This document shows positions 28,507 to 37,182 of a stretch of DNA of 64,000 bases, one piece after another; the first letter of the stretch is position 1, and each line of letters begins with the position of its first letter. Source of the stretch: a virus. Location: positions 23,483-87,482 of IMG/VR virus record IMGVR_UViG_3300042937_000753. One strand, written 5' to 3'. Both the position numbers and the translations under genes were made by a program. Below the pieces are notes generated by a model. That model ran no database searches, was not told the DNA's origin, and was given only the letters and a program-made list of their open reading frames with translations.

Positions 28507-29526
28507 TTACAATTTTACATTACCAACTGCTAAGTCATATGGTAGATCATATTTTTTATTCTCATAATGCCATTGAGCAATATCAAGAATTTTTCTAAAA
28601 TCTTTTTTCCATAGTGACATAGATTCACTTGACACCTGGAATGGGTAAACTAAATTGTATTTGTCAATTACAATGAAAGTTACTTGAATATTCCATTGAT
28701 GCTTGTCTGGTACATCATTCAAAAACTTTTCTGCAGCTAGTACAAGATAGATAACAGCTTGTATCCAATACTTGTAGTATTCAACAGCTTCAGGAAAATC
28801 CTGAATTGATTTACCAGTTGTTTTTAAATCATTAACAAAGATTGTTTTAGATTCTTTGTCAACAACAACATTGTCAAGAAACCCGTGAAGTCCAAAAGGT
28901 AATTTATCATGATCTATTTTAATGTACAACTCATTAAAAACATCAATGTGATCATCTTCCTCAGTTTTGTCTAGCTGTAATAAAGCTCTTATATCTTTAT
29001 TACTTTTCAGTATTTCAACCTGTGCTTTGCAGCCGCTCAAAGTAGGTTCATCTACTACTGATCTGTCTAAACTATTTTTAAGGAATTCAAAATACTCTTT
29101 GTTCTCTTCAGTGAGAATCTTGTCTAATCTTTGAGCATCTGTTTTAAGATTCTGATAAAGATTTGTTGTAAGTAGTTGTGTGAGTATATCTGTTGAGTAA
29201 TCCTCCAAAAGTAATGAATTATTTCCAATACTACAATGTATACGGAAAATAGTATCAATAATTTTTCTTTGACTGTCTGTAGGAAGTTTACCGGGTAAAC
29301 TTATAAACTTTTTATCATAGTTATCTGGTTCAAACAAGAGACAATGCAGGACACTCCCTCCTACGAGGTGAGCATCCTTACTATCTTCTCTTTGGTTGAG
29401 CACATAATGATTGTAGAATAGTCCAGGTGAATAAAGTAATTTATTTAATCCACTATAACTGAAATAAAATTTGTTCTTATAGAACTTTTCTAGTTCATCA
29501 GAACCATTCAAAATTGTCTGTATCAT
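28507..29526 (-). CDS. PD-(D/E)XK exonuclease (RecB/RecE/Cas4-like fold)
   Basis: The 339-residue protein shows the full motif set: YSGLNKLLYSP at the N-terminus, GGSVLH with His61, Glu199 in FNELYI, GFLDNV with Asp218, NDLKTTGK with Asp233 and Lys235, then YKYWIQAVIY with Gln256 and Tyr260. This is the recombination-nuclease arrangement of RecB/lambda-exonuclease-like proteins. It likely acts with the Sak4-like and SSB-like proteins in phage recombination. The start overlaps the upstream gene by 29 nt; no alternative internal Met would shorten this sensibly. Confidence 0.9.
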   Translation of the reverse strand: MIQTILNGSDELEKFYKNKFYFSYSGLNKLLYSPGLFYNHYVLNQREDSKDAHLVGGSVLHCLLFEPDNYDKKFISLPGKLPTDSQRKIIDTIFRIHCSIGNNSLLLEDYSTDILTQLLTTNLYQNLKTDAQRLDKILTEENKEYFEFLKNSLDRSVVDEPTLSGCKAQVEILKSNKDIRALLQLDKTEEDDHIDVFNELYIKIDHDKLPFGLHGFLDNVVVDKESKTIFVNDLKTTGKSIQDFPEAVEYYKYWIQAVIYLVLAAEKFLNDVPDKHQWNIQVTFIVIDKYNLVYPFQVSSESMSLWKKDFRKILDIAQWHYENKKYDLPYDLAVGNVKL

Positions 29527-30838
29527 TTGTTTGTGTTATTTGATGGTTATTTGATTCTTCTAATTCTTTATTTAACTCAGATTCGGAAACCGGATTTGAT
29601 GCTTCTAATGCTATTAACTCTGACTTGAGTTCATTTCTCTCTATTCTAGTAAATGAATCTTCTATGTCTTCATCAGTTATTTCAATGTCATTAGCAACCC
29701 CCGCAACCCCTGACGTGCTAGAAATAAGGACCTCTAAATCATCAAGGTTTTCTGGTACTTCAGCTTCAATAACAGCTTCAGGAATAAAATCTGGAAAGGT
29801 TTCATGAACATAGTTAGTATTAAGAAGTTTTGCTGCTTCTTCATTAAGAGTTACACTTTTTACTTCAAAGTATTTAGTGCCTCCTTGATCAGCAATTTCT
29901 TGACCATAATGCTTCATGATAGCATCTACTTTTTCTAGATCAAAAACATCTTTTGCAATAAGAGATTCCACTATATCATCAATATTAGTGCCCATATAAC
30001 TCTTATCTTTATTTAGAAAACTAATTAAAGATTTAAAATTCACATGGTTTCTAGTACGGCAGTTACTCATGTGACCAGAATATTTCTCAAATAGCATTTC
30101 AATATAAAGCAAACTATCTATATAATTACAATTAGCCATAATTTCCATTGCAAGAATATGATTATCCTGATCTGAGCTATTAAACATGTCACTGATCTGT
30201 AAGAACATAGTATTATCTATAGTAGCTGCATCATCTCCATTGATATGTTTAAGTAACTTACTCTCATTAAAAAGATCAAGTGACATAAGTCCTGGAAATA
30301 GATCTTTATGCTCTTCATCAACAGTATAATAAACATTAGATGATCTTAGTATATCTCCTGCAATTTTATCAAGTATATCTAAAGTACTATTTCTCAATGT
30401 AGATGCAGAACTATACTCAACAACTACAATAGGTTCTGTGTAAAACTCTAAAGCTTGTCTTAAGTTTTCTCTATAATGATCATCCATTATACCCTCGGAA
30501 TTATCAACTATATCTCTTAAAACCTGAGTATCTAAATCATAATACCAATGATTATTTACTAACTTGTCTTTAGTATTCTTACCACAAAATACATGAGTAG
30601 CTTCATTAATATCTCTAACAGTTTTAATACCGTGTTGTAAAGTTAAATCTTTCAATTTTACTCTTGGGATATTTACACCAGGAAGAAAATAAAGCTTATC
30701 TCCTTTTGTAGGAGTATAATCTTTATCATTAACTGGTAAAAAACTCTCTCTTTCATCAGCACAAAATAAAGGTTCAACCTTCATTATTAGCTCATTTTCA
30801 TTTACATCCACATCATGAATAAACAAGTATGTTTTCAT
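29498..30838 (-). CDS. Conserved hypothetical replication-region protein (446 aa)
   Basis: The N-terminal part (THVFCGKNT and surrounding alpha/beta sequence) looks globular. A central helical segment carries SSDQDNHILAMEIM, a short motif shared in weaker form with the proteins at 33421-33816 and 43186-43590. The C-terminus is acidic and low-complexity. I do not recognise an enzyme. It is transcribed with the downstream nuclease gene (29 nt overlap). Confidence 0.68.
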   Translation of the reverse strand: MKTYLFIHDVDVNENELIMKVEPLFCADERESFLPVNDKDYTPTKGDKLYFLPGVNIPRVKLKDLTLQHGIKTVRDINEATHVFCGKNTKDKLVNNHWYYDLDTQVLRDIVDNSEGIMDDHYRENLRQALEFYTEPIVVVEYSSASTLRNSTLDILDKIAGDILRSSNVYYTVDEEHKDLFPGLMSLDLFNESKLLKHINGDDAATIDNTMFLQISDMFNSSDQDNHILAMEIMANCNYIDSLLYIEMLFEKYSGHMSNCRTRNHVNFKSLISFLNKDKSYMGTNIDDIVESLIAKDVFDLEKVDAIMKHYGQEIADQGGTKYFEVKSVTLNEEAAKLLNTNYVHETFPDFIPEAVIEAEVPENLDDLEVLISSTSGVAGVANDIEITDEDIEDSFTRIERNELKSELIALEASNPVSESELNKELEESNNHQITQTNDTDNFEWF

Positions 30839-30850
30839 TTTTTAAAGTTT

Positions 30851-30872
30851 AAAAAAGGGAGTTTTACCTCCC
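30851..30872 (-). terminator. Intrinsic terminator (second of a tandem pair)
   Basis: GGGAG (30857-30861) pairs with CTCCC (30868-30872), followed on the minus strand by six T. It is the downstream member of a pair after the AAA ATPase gene. Both hairpins are flanked by the shared sequence CCCTTTATGTTT, suggesting a short duplication. Confidence 0.75.
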
Positions 30873-30903
30873 TTTATGTTTGTTTTTAATTAAAATAGTG
30901 TAA

Positions 30904-30925
30904 AAATAAAAGGGGAAAACCCTTT
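30904..30925 (-). terminator. Intrinsic terminator (first of a tandem pair)
   Basis: AAAGGG (30909-30914) and CCCTTT (30920-30925) form a stem, followed on the minus strand by TATTTTTA. It lies just after the stop of the AAA ATPase gene at 30935. The stem is A+T-capped and weaker than the following hairpin. Confidence 0.6.
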
Positions 30926-30934
30926 ATGTTTCAT

Positions 30935-32104
30935 TTACTTGACAGCCATCTTCACCACCTCTTGATTCATCATTAGTTGTGAGAATTTAACTTTGTTTCC
31001 ATTAACAATCTCTTTGACCATATAATATCTTAAGTCATTGGTAAATGCATCACAGTCTGTAGTAAGCTTGGCAATTCTATCAATCATTGGTTTACCTACA
31101 GAACCTTTATCAGCAACAGTAAGAGAATAATTTATTATTCTTGTTGCAATAATACTTGAAATATCTGCACGGAACTCGTTATCTTTTCCTACTGCATTAG
31201 TAAGAGAGTTCATGACATACTGCTCATCTTTAGTTAGGATGTCCGCAGGACTAATAATTCTGTCAAGTTTGTTATTAATAAACATAGTAAACATTGAACT
31301 AAAATCAGGACCTACTGAACCCTCACCAATCATTTGTATCATAGGTAAGTTATCTTCAAATTTAGGAATAGAACTAATAGCATTAAAAAATGTAGTAATA
31401 GCTCTAGGATTAATTCTTTGAGTTACCAATTCCGGGTGCATCAACATAAAGTTAATACATCTGCCATCTATTCCTGATTTCTCTGCCCACTTAGCCCATA
31501 CATCAGAATCATACTTTAACTCTACAGAGATAAATCTAGTCTTCTGAGCAACATCTAAAGAAGTTACATTGTAATCACCATTGTCCGGATTAGTAGTCAA
31601 GATAACATGCCAGTTCTTTGGTAATTTCCAAGAAACATATTCTTGTCTATCCAAGATCTCCATCGTAGCTTGCATGAATCTTTGATCAGCTCTAGTATAG
31701 TCATCTAAGATTAAGAAACCACCTTCTCCTTTACCCTGAATCCATTCAGGAGCAGCATGTGACATTCTTTTTCCAACAACTTTATAACCTTTTGCACTTG
31801 CTGCAGGTATCTGAGATTCATTAATCCAAGTAGATTTACCCTCTGCATTCTGGATCTGAAATTCTTTAACAGGAAAACCAACCAAGTCACCTAATTCTTC
31901 TAACTGAGATAAATTAAGTTTTACAACTTCCATAGCCATCTCTTTACCTAATTGCATTAATGCTGAAGTCTTACCAAGACCAGCATCACCTTCTATATTA
32001 ATTGCTACAGGAACTTTACCGTCCTTTTGAATGTGTTGGTTATTACCAACCATATGCTTAATAAAATTCTTTAACTCTTCAACATTTAATTGTACTTGAC
32101 TCAT
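30935..32104 (-). CDS. MoxR-type AAA+ ATPase
   Basis: The 389-residue protein has Walker A GDAGLGKTS (39-47), Walker B LILDDYTR (131-138) and a sensor-1-like TTNPDNGDYN (170-179). This is the MoxR/CbbQ class, which usually partners with a VWA-domain protein to remodel client proteins. The upstream gene encodes exactly such a VWA protein and is separated by only 12 nt. The client in the phage is unknown. Confidence 0.92.
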   Translation of the reverse strand: MSQVQLNVEELKNFIKHMVGNNQHIQKDGKVPVAINIEGDAGLGKTSALMQLGKEMAMEVVKLNLSQLEELGDLVGFPVKEFQIQNAEGKSTWINESQIPAASAKGYKVVGKRMSHAAPEWIQGKGEGGFLILDDYTRADQRFMQATMEILDRQEYVSWKLPKNWHVILTTNPDNGDYNVTSLDVAQKTRFISVELKYDSDVWAKWAEKSGIDGRCINFMLMHPELVTQRINPRAITTFFNAISSIPKFEDNLPMIQMIGEGSVGPDFSSMFTMFINNKLDRIISPADILTKDEQYVMNSLTNAVGKDNEFRADISSIIATRIINYSLTVADKGSVGKPMIDRIAKLTTDCDAFTNDLRYYMVKEIVNGNKVKFSQLMMNQEVVKMAVK

Positions 32105-32116
32105 AATTTTTCTTTT

Positions 32117-33421
32117 TTATAGTTCTAATTTAATCACTTTTCCTGGTAAACTTTCATTCATATAAGATTGTTCTGACAAAACCCATAGAACATTTCCTCT
32201 AGGTTTTACATCTGCTCTACATTCACCATCTGTAAAATACACCAGGCTTGTATATTTATTTAGGTTTACATTAAAATACTCTAGGACGGGATCAAATTCA
32301 GTCCCACCTCTACCTTGTATTGCCATTTCAAATTTACCTTTATAAGGTTCAATTGATCTGATACTTGTATCACATTGTATAACGGTAATATCAACACCAC
32401 ATTTAAAAATATGATGCATCTCTCCCATAAATTCTCTAAGTTCGTTATCACTTACAGATCCAGAAGTATCAATAGCCAACAACATGTGTTGTCTCATCTT
32501 TACTTTAAGACCAGGATTAGCATCAAATCTCTTGTTTTCCTTCCTTCTAATTTTCTTAGTGAATACTTTAGTACTTATACCAGTAAATCTTCTAATGTAT
32601 CCTCTCCAATCAAATTTAGGTTTAACAATTTCTTCAATAATAATAACTCCATCAATTTCTCCAGGAACAGTGCCTCTTTTCTTAACAGTTTGCTCTTTAG
32701 CATCTGAAAGTACTTTTTGTAATTGTCTATCAATTAACTTTTGCTCTGCTTCAGTAAGATCTTCAAACTCATCCCATGTACCGTGATCAGGAATATTACC
32801 AGATTCTATATTATCTAGTAATTCATCCATTGCATCACATCCACAAGTTCCATTCTCCTGTTTTTCCTGTTTTGCTTCTCTAAGCTTATCATAGTAATAT
32901 CTACAACCAGCTCTAGTATCAAGATTCATCTCATCATAATCTTCAATCATGATACCTCTAGACGGAAGTTTACTTGCAATAACTTGCAATTCTTCCTGAG
33001 TAGCATTATTTTCCTTAGCACTCTTTAATTCAGATACTATACTTGCTTTAAGAGTATCAAACTCTTCTTTAGTATAATCTCCACCTGGAAGCCAAGAATT
33101 ATCAATATACTGATTAATTTCCATATCCATTGCAACATTAGCAAGTTTTCTATCAGAAAACTTAAAAAATGTGGTTAAGTGACCAAAAGCAATGTGTAAT
33201 AATTCATGCTTTAACAAACCAAGTTTGTTTAATTCAGATAAACTTTCCCAAAATGTAGGATTAATTGCAAGTTGGTAATTAATACCATTCTTACTTACTC
33301 CTGCAGTAGGAACACGTTTACCGTCCCAAACTTTGTTTAGCATAAGAAGAAAGAATCCATAATAGGGCTCTTTCAACATAAGCTCTTTTGCAATTTTGCT
33401 AAGACTTTCTTGTTTGTCCAT
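32117..33421 (-). CDS. VWA-domain protein with HEXXH metallopeptidase-like domain (DUF2201 type)
   Basis: The start is the ATG at 33421 (MDKQESLS), overlapping the upstream stop as TGATG. The N-terminal half contains KHELLHIAFGH (HELLH at about 72-76) and NVAMDMEINQYI, the putative metallopeptidase part of DUF2201-type proteins. The C-terminal half is a VWA domain with MIDAS motif DTSGS (about 318-322), then GGTEFDP and FTDGE. Partner of the adjacent MoxR ATPase. MoxR-VWA pairs act as chaperone or metal-insertion machines in bacteria; here the target is unknown. Confidence 0.9.
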   Translation of the reverse strand: MDKQESLSKIAKELMLKEPYYGFFLLMLNKVWDGKRVPTAGVSKNGINYQLAINPTFWESLSELNKLGLLKHELLHIAFGHLTTFFKFSDRKLANVAMDMEINQYIDNSWLPGGDYTKEEFDTLKASIVSELKSAKENNATQEELQVIASKLPSRGIMIEDYDEMNLDTRAGCRYYYDKLREAKQEKQENGTCGCDAMDELLDNIESGNIPDHGTWDEFEDLTEAEQKLIDRQLQKVLSDAKEQTVKKRGTVPGEIDGVIIIEEIVKPKFDWRGYIRRFTGISTKVFTKKIRRKENKRFDANPGLKVKMRQHMLLAIDTSGSVSDNELREFMGEMHHIFKCGVDITVIQCDTSIRSIEPYKGKFEMAIQGRGGTEFDPVLEYFNVNLNKYTSLVYFTDGECRADVKPRGNVLWVLSEQSYMNESLPGKVIKLEL

Positions 33422-33816
33422 CAATCTTTTAATTTAATTTGTATTTCAAATTTGTCTGTAGGATAGCCAATAGATTCTAACATCCTTGACATATCCCTAA
33501 TAAAGAATTCCATAAATAGCTCAACCGAAGCTTTAGAACCTTTGTTTTGTGTAATCCAACACAGAGTTTTAGGACTTGTAAGAGGAGTTTTGTCTGTAAT
33601 ATCTAACAACTTAGTTGCTATCTTCTTACAATTTAACATCCAGTTTTCCATAGTGTGTCCACCAAACTTATAGAGAACTAATAGTTCTCCTACATACTTT
33701 TTAAAATCAACATTCTTTAAAGTCTCAAATGCTATGATGTGATTATCTGCATCTTCAGATTTCAACATCATAATTAGATTTCTTGTTTCTTCTTTGTCAA
33801 AAATCATTTTTGCCAT
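33421..33816 (-). CDS. Hypothetical protein with DNHI(I/L)A motif (131 aa)
   Basis: A mostly helical protein containing SEDADNHIIAFETLKNVDF near the N-terminus, resembling SSDQDNHILAMEIM in the 446-aa protein at 29498-30838. The rest has several Cys, Trp and Lys but no clear active site. The stop overlaps the VWA start by one base and the start overlaps the next upstream stop by one base, so it is part of a tightly coupled operon. Function unknown. Confidence 0.72.
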   Translation of the reverse strand: MAKMIFDKEETRNLIMMLKSEDADNHIIAFETLKNVDFKKYVGELLVLYKFGGHTMENWMLNCKKIATKLLDITDKTPLTSPKTLCWITQNKGSKASVELFMEFFIRDMSRMLESIGYPTDKFEIQIKLKD

Positions 33817-34007
33817 TATACTTCAGTTTTTAAGTATTCATCATCTAAACAATCTAATTCCATTAAGGAATTGTTTAAATCTATCATAGTCATGTATGCA
33901 GGATTATTTAACCTAGCATTATCCATATCATAATTAGCCTCTAACAGCTCTATAGCTTCATTAACTAAAGCTTCTACTTTTTCTTTAATTTGTTCTACTC
34001 TATCCAT
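33816..34007 (-). CDS. Small acidic helical protein (63 aa)
   Basis: A Glu/Leu-rich sequence with heptad-like spacing (EQIKEKVEALVNEAIELLEANY) that suggests a coiled coil. It has one-base TAATG-type overlaps with genes on both sides, which supports it being translated. No family recognised. Confidence 0.7.
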   Translation of the reverse strand: MDRVEQIKEKVEALVNEAIELLEANYDMDNARLNNPAYMTMIDLNNSLMELDCLDDEYLKTEV

Positions 34008-34438
34008 TACTTTTCTGTTTTAGATTCAACTATTTTAATTAACTTTTCTAGACAAGCAAGTTCTGCTTCTTCGTAAGAATTATAAGGACTTGTTCCACCT
34101 GTTTTCCAAGTATAATAGCCCCAAAAATCAGCACCTGCTACATTTTTATAGACATAATTATGTAACCCATACTTCTCTCTAAACCATCTAAATGCTTGTG
34201 AGAATGTTGCTGCTAAAATAACATCATCTTCAATTGTCCAGCAGTTAGGTTGATCTGACTCAGTATCATTAAAGATTATATCTTCACCTTCAAAATTTAA
34301 TTTAATAGTTGGATATATTAATGTCCTTAAATCATCATCATTTACTGGATTTGTATTATAACCAGCAAAACAAGATTCATCAAATCCAAGTTCTTTTAAA
34401 GCTAATGCTTCTGTATAAGGTATAAATTCTTTTTCCAT
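34007..34438 (-). CDS. Conserved phage protein of the FRWFREKYGL type (143 aa)
   Basis: It opens FIPYTEALALKELGFDESC and carries SQAFRWFREKYGL and YNSYEEAELACLEKLI. This combination is recurrent in Bacteroidota phages and prophages but has no assigned function that I know. It is globular and aromatic-rich. It is translationally coupled to both neighbours through 1-nt overlaps. Confidence 0.82.
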   Translation of the reverse strand: MEKEFIPYTEALALKELGFDESCFAGYNTNPVNDDDLRTLIYPTIKLNFEGEDIIFNDTESDQPNCWTIEDDVILAATFSQAFRWFREKYGLHNYVYKNVAGADFWGYYTWKTGGTSPYNSYEEAELACLEKLIKIVESKTEK

Positions 34439-34785
34439 CAGTCTTCAATTTTTAAAGTTTTAATTGCCCATTTCTCAGGCTTACCACTTGCAATCATATC
34501 CACCCATTCCTTTGCTGTTGGAATGTAATTGTTGCAGTCTTCTTTGATATGCTGTTCAGCAACATATCTAGTGTATACAGTTTTACCAGCAGAGTTAAGA
34601 AAAGATACACCAAAAACTTTTTCACATTCAAAGATACCTTCACTATGGTGACGGAACATTCTATGCATGCTATGACCTATCCATGATTTTGTAGCATCAA
34701 ACCACTCATGAATATGATGATAATTTTCAGGTATTCCTCCAAACTTTTTAGCTGATGATTTTGAATGTTGATAAGGATGTGCCAT
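34438..34785 (-). CDS. DUF6915-like protein (115 aa)
   Basis: His-rich protein with HSKSSAKKFGG, HHIHEWFDATK, HRMFRHHSEGIF and AEQHIKED. The pattern matches the DUF6915 phage/plasmid family as I remember it. The many conserved His/Asp/Glu residues suggest metal binding, but no activity is established. Operon member with 1-nt overlaps. Confidence 0.78.
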   Translation of the reverse strand: MAHPYQHSKSSAKKFGGIPENYHHIHEWFDATKSWIGHSMHRMFRHHSEGIFECEKVFGVSFLNSAGKTVYTRYVAEQHIKEDCNNYIPTAKEWVDMIASGKPEKWAIKTLKIED

Positions 34786-34952
34786 TACATTTTGTATGTT
34801 ATATGATCAATAATCTCATGTTTTGCTTCAGCATAACCTAAACCATAAGAATCTTCATATAAAATTTCTACTTTTTCAAGTATTTCTCTTTTTAATTCAT
34901 CTGTTAATGTTTGAGTCTCTAAGTCCTCTAACCAATCTTGAAAATCTTCCAT
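34785..34952 (-). CDS. Small acidic protein (55 aa)
   Basis: ATG at 34952-34950 overlaps the upstream stop by one base; the TAA at 34787-34785 overlaps the downstream ATG by one base. The product starts MEDFQDWLEDLETQTL and is acidic and helical. The tight overlaps on both sides support it as a real gene. No family recognised. Confidence 0.75.
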   Translation of the reverse strand: MEDFQDWLEDLETQTLTDELKREILEKVEILYEDSYGLGYAEAKHEIIDHITYKM

Positions 34953-35137
34953 TATTTCTTTTTTAAATATTCAATAACTCTTTCCCAGTAACTTTTAGCT
35001 TTCATTCTTCCATCTCTAAATGGTGCTAAGGCATGTGTTGCTTTAGCTGTATTTAAAGCTTCTTCTTTAGCTTTTTCAGTTCCATGTAGAACACGTGCAT
35101 AATTATACAGTTCATCAGCTTTTTTTTCTTCAGTCAT
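34952..35137 (-). CDS. Small hypothetical protein (61 aa)
   Basis: Charged helical protein (MTEEKKADELYNYARVLHG...) with a basic C-terminal end (IEYLKKK). It overlaps the upstream DUF6878-like gene by 8 nt and the downstream gene by 1 nt. No known domain. Confidence 0.68.
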   Translation of the reverse strand: MTEEKKADELYNYARVLHGTEKAKEEALNTAKATHALAPFRDGRMKAKSYWERVIEYLKKK

Positions 35138-35537
35138 TTTCTGCTTTTTCTAGTAAACTACCATCATGAAAATAATCTTCTGTCTCAGTAACTCTTACAT
35201 GATTATTAACAAAATATTTTCCTGAAGGAATACATATACATAAATCTCCAAAGCCACCTTCATTATTCCACCAGTCTTCTATATCATTAAGAATAGTTTC
35301 TTGTGCAAATTCTTCAATTAAAGAATAAGCACTTGAATCCAACTCTGCTAAATTTGAATCATTTTCCCAATCATCTATATTATCATTTACATCTCCTGGA
35401 GTATCACACTTTTCTGTTGTATATCCAATCCATTCTATGGCACCGGAGTCTCCTCCACCATCATATTTTACTTTAATACCTGTAATACCAAGGTCAGCCA
35501 ACTTAAATAGAAGGCCTGTCATTTCATTTTCTGTCAT
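35130..35537 (-). CDS. DUF6878-like protein (135 aa)
   Basis: It contains KYDGGGDSGAIEWI and DWWNNEGGFGDLCI, marks I associate with the DUF6878 family of phage proteins. Overall it is acidic and alpha/beta. No reaction is known. Overlaps with both neighbours (8 and 4 nt) place it in the same operon as the DUF6915-like and FRWF-type proteins. Confidence 0.75.
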   Translation of the reverse strand: MTENEMTGLLFKLADLGITGIKVKYDGGGDSGAIEWIGYTTEKCDTPGDVNDNIDDWENDSNLAELDSSAYSLIEEFAQETILNDIEDWWNNEGGFGDLCICIPSGKYFVNNHVRVTETEDYFHDGSLLEKAEND

Positions 35538-35725
35538 ACTTTTGCTTTTTGAATAAAATATTTTGCTACTTCAGGAATGTGTTTCTTGTAGTAAGGCTGT
35601 TCAGACTTACACCATTGTTTCACTTCATCCTTTGTATTAAACTTTTGGTACGGAAATGTTATTTCCAACTCTTTGATAAAATCATTTACAGTCCAACCTT
35701 CCCAGATGTGTCTGTCATTACTCAT
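35534..35725 (-). CDS. Small conserved phage protein (63 aa)
   Basis: It opens MSNDRHIWEGWTVNDFI, followed by FNTKDEVKQWCKSEQPYYKKHIPEV. The pattern resembles short proteins of unknown role in Bacteroidota phages. It is translationally coupled to 35130-35537 (4-nt overlap) and 1 nt from the GIY-YIG-like gene upstream. Confidence 0.7.
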   Translation of the reverse strand: MSNDRHIWEGWTVNDFIKELEITFPYQKFNTKDEVKQWCKSEQPYYKKHIPEVAKYFIQKAKV

Positions 35726-35726
35726 A

Positions 35727-36152
35727 TTATTTTATTTTAAAGAATCTTCCAAGTATGTTTCCATTTAAGAATTCTTCTTTCTCAAGAACTTCTCTTGTGA
35801 ATTGATACTTAGTTTCATAATATGTAAGTTCCATTTTGGAAAAACATATTTTAACCATAAATCTTTTAATCTTTAAACCAGCTTTATGAGCTTCTTTAAG
35901 AGTTATATTACTGCTATAGTAATTTTCATAACTAGGTTTTGTCACGGTGCTGTACTTTTTAGTTCTTTTATCAGTTATGTTTTCTAAAGCTTTTTTACCA
36001 AACTTCTTTTTAGTTACTGAGTAAAAGTTCTTCTTGCCCACATATCTTACAGACTTTCCATCAATAATAACTTCCATCTCATACACAAAGCCTATAGCTC
36101 CTTCTGGAATCATGCTATCATTAAAAGGTCTTCCTTCATATAACCAACTCAT
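35727..36152 (-). CDS. GIY-YIG / SegE-like endonuclease
   Basis: 141 residues with IGFVYEMEV (the GIY strand) and VRYVGKKNF (the YIG strand), then a Lys-rich helix, ENYYSSN and ELTYYETKYQF, which could place the catalytic Glu. The arrangement fits SegE-like phage homing or repair endonucleases. It overlaps the upstream primase by 4 nt, so it is a resident operon member and not an obvious free-standing insertion. Substrate not predictable. Confidence 0.68.
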   Translation of the reverse strand: MSWLYEGRPFNDSMIPEGAIGFVYEMEVIIDGKSVRYVGKKNFYSVTKKKFGKKALENITDKRTKKYSTVTKPSYENYYSSNITLKEAHKAGLKIKRFMVKICFSKMELTYYETKYQFTREVLEKEEFLNGNILGRFFKIK

Positions 36153-37129
36153 AATGCTTGTTTTAATAGTGGAATCAATACACTTCTTACAGCATCAATA
36201 CCATGAACTTTTACTGAATCAGATATATCTTTCTCCATAGGAAGATTAATTGTAATTACTCCAAACATTTTCTGATATTTTTGAGCAGCTTTCTGTCCTG
36301 CCTCATCATTATCAAATAACACAAAAACACTTTTATAGTGCTTAATTACATTAACCATGTAATTTGTAGGAATCATTGAATTCTCACTGTCTGGAGAAAT
36401 AGACTCGGCATCTGTAAGTTTTAATTTATTAAATGCCATCAAATCTTTCAAAGAAGATGTAATAACAAGAAACTTTTTATCACCTCTGAGTTGTTCACTA
36501 CCTTGGATATAATCCCGGACTTTTATGAATTTACTATCCTTTACTTTAGGTTGATAAATCTTATACAAAGTTCCATCCTTTTTAAAGTAACCATAAATAT
36601 AGTTTGCACTAATATTCATCTTTGTAGTAATACCTAAGTTATCTTCTTTGGTCATTGTATAAAATCCTAAAGGAGCTACATTATAGTGCTCTAACATTTT
36701 TGATCCAATTCCAAAAGCTGTCCAATAGTTTTGATCTAGGTTATTCCAGTGTCTTATTTCATAATCAGATACACTAAACTTACTATGAGCTTTTAATTCA
36801 ATCACTGGTGCCGGTTCATGAGTTTTAATATACTCACAGTAGTCATCAATAATTTTAAATGAAGCTCTAGCTCTACTTGGTAAATTAAATAGTGTTTGCA
36901 CAAGATTTAATGCATCACCACCATTACCTGTAGAAAAGTCTTTAAACTTATAGGTATTATTGTTATCCATATAAATATACATGGATGCTGTCTTTTCTCT
37001 ACTATTGAAAATAGATTTAATTTTTACACTTTGACCAGATAGTTTTTCTGCTATCTGTAAATAAAATTCAAAGACCCACTCTTTAGGTATGTCTTCTAAT
37101 TTTGCAATTAGATTTTTAGTAGAAATCAT
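36149..37129 (-). CDS. DnaG-type primase with TOPRIM domain
   Basis: 326 residues. The N-terminal part (KTASMYIYMDNNNTYKFKDF, GGDALNLVQTLF) matches the primase zinc-ribbon fold region but without the Cys/His zinc ligands. The TOPRIM part has FLVITSSLKDLMAFN, where the usual catalytic Glu position is Ser, and VFVLFDNDEAGQKAA with the expected acidic DxD. This SSLKD variant is, to my knowledge, common in Bacteroidota phage primases. It makes primers for the family B polymerase. Confidence 0.85.
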   Translation of the reverse strand: MISTKNLIAKLEDIPKEWVFEFYLQIAEKLSGQSVKIKSIFNSREKTASMYIYMDNNNTYKFKDFSTGNGGDALNLVQTLFNLPSRARASFKIIDDYCEYIKTHEPAPVIELKAHSKFSVSDYEIRHWNNLDQNYWTAFGIGSKMLEHYNVAPLGFYTMTKEDNLGITTKMNISANYIYGYFKKDGTLYKIYQPKVKDSKFIKVRDYIQGSEQLRGDKKFLVITSSLKDLMAFNKLKLTDAESISPDSENSMIPTNYMVNVIKHYKSVFVLFDNDEAGQKAAQKYQKMFGVITINLPMEKDISDSVKVHGIDAVRSVLIPLLKQAL

Positions 37130-37146
37130 AAGAATAAAATAAAAAA

Positions 37147-37166
37147 GGGGGAAACTGATTTCCCCC
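37147..37166 (-). terminator. Intrinsic terminator, perfect 8-bp stem
   Basis: GGGGGAAA (37147-37154) pairs with TTTCCCCC (37159-37166) around CTGA. On the minus strand T6 (37141-37146) follows directly. It ends the unit that includes the SSB-like gene. Confidence 0.9.
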
Positions 37167-37182
37167 TATTAATTATTAATAA

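Noticed and set aside
29498-29526. Frameshift between the nuclease and the 446-aa protein
   Set aside because: A 29-nt overlap of two intact frames with motifs complete in each is ordinary translational coupling.
23524-33424. Longer starts at TTG codons (23712, 33424 and others such as 42623, 44866, 45458, 48170)
   Set aside because: ATG starts nearby give tight overlaps or short gaps with neighbours and better match family openings.
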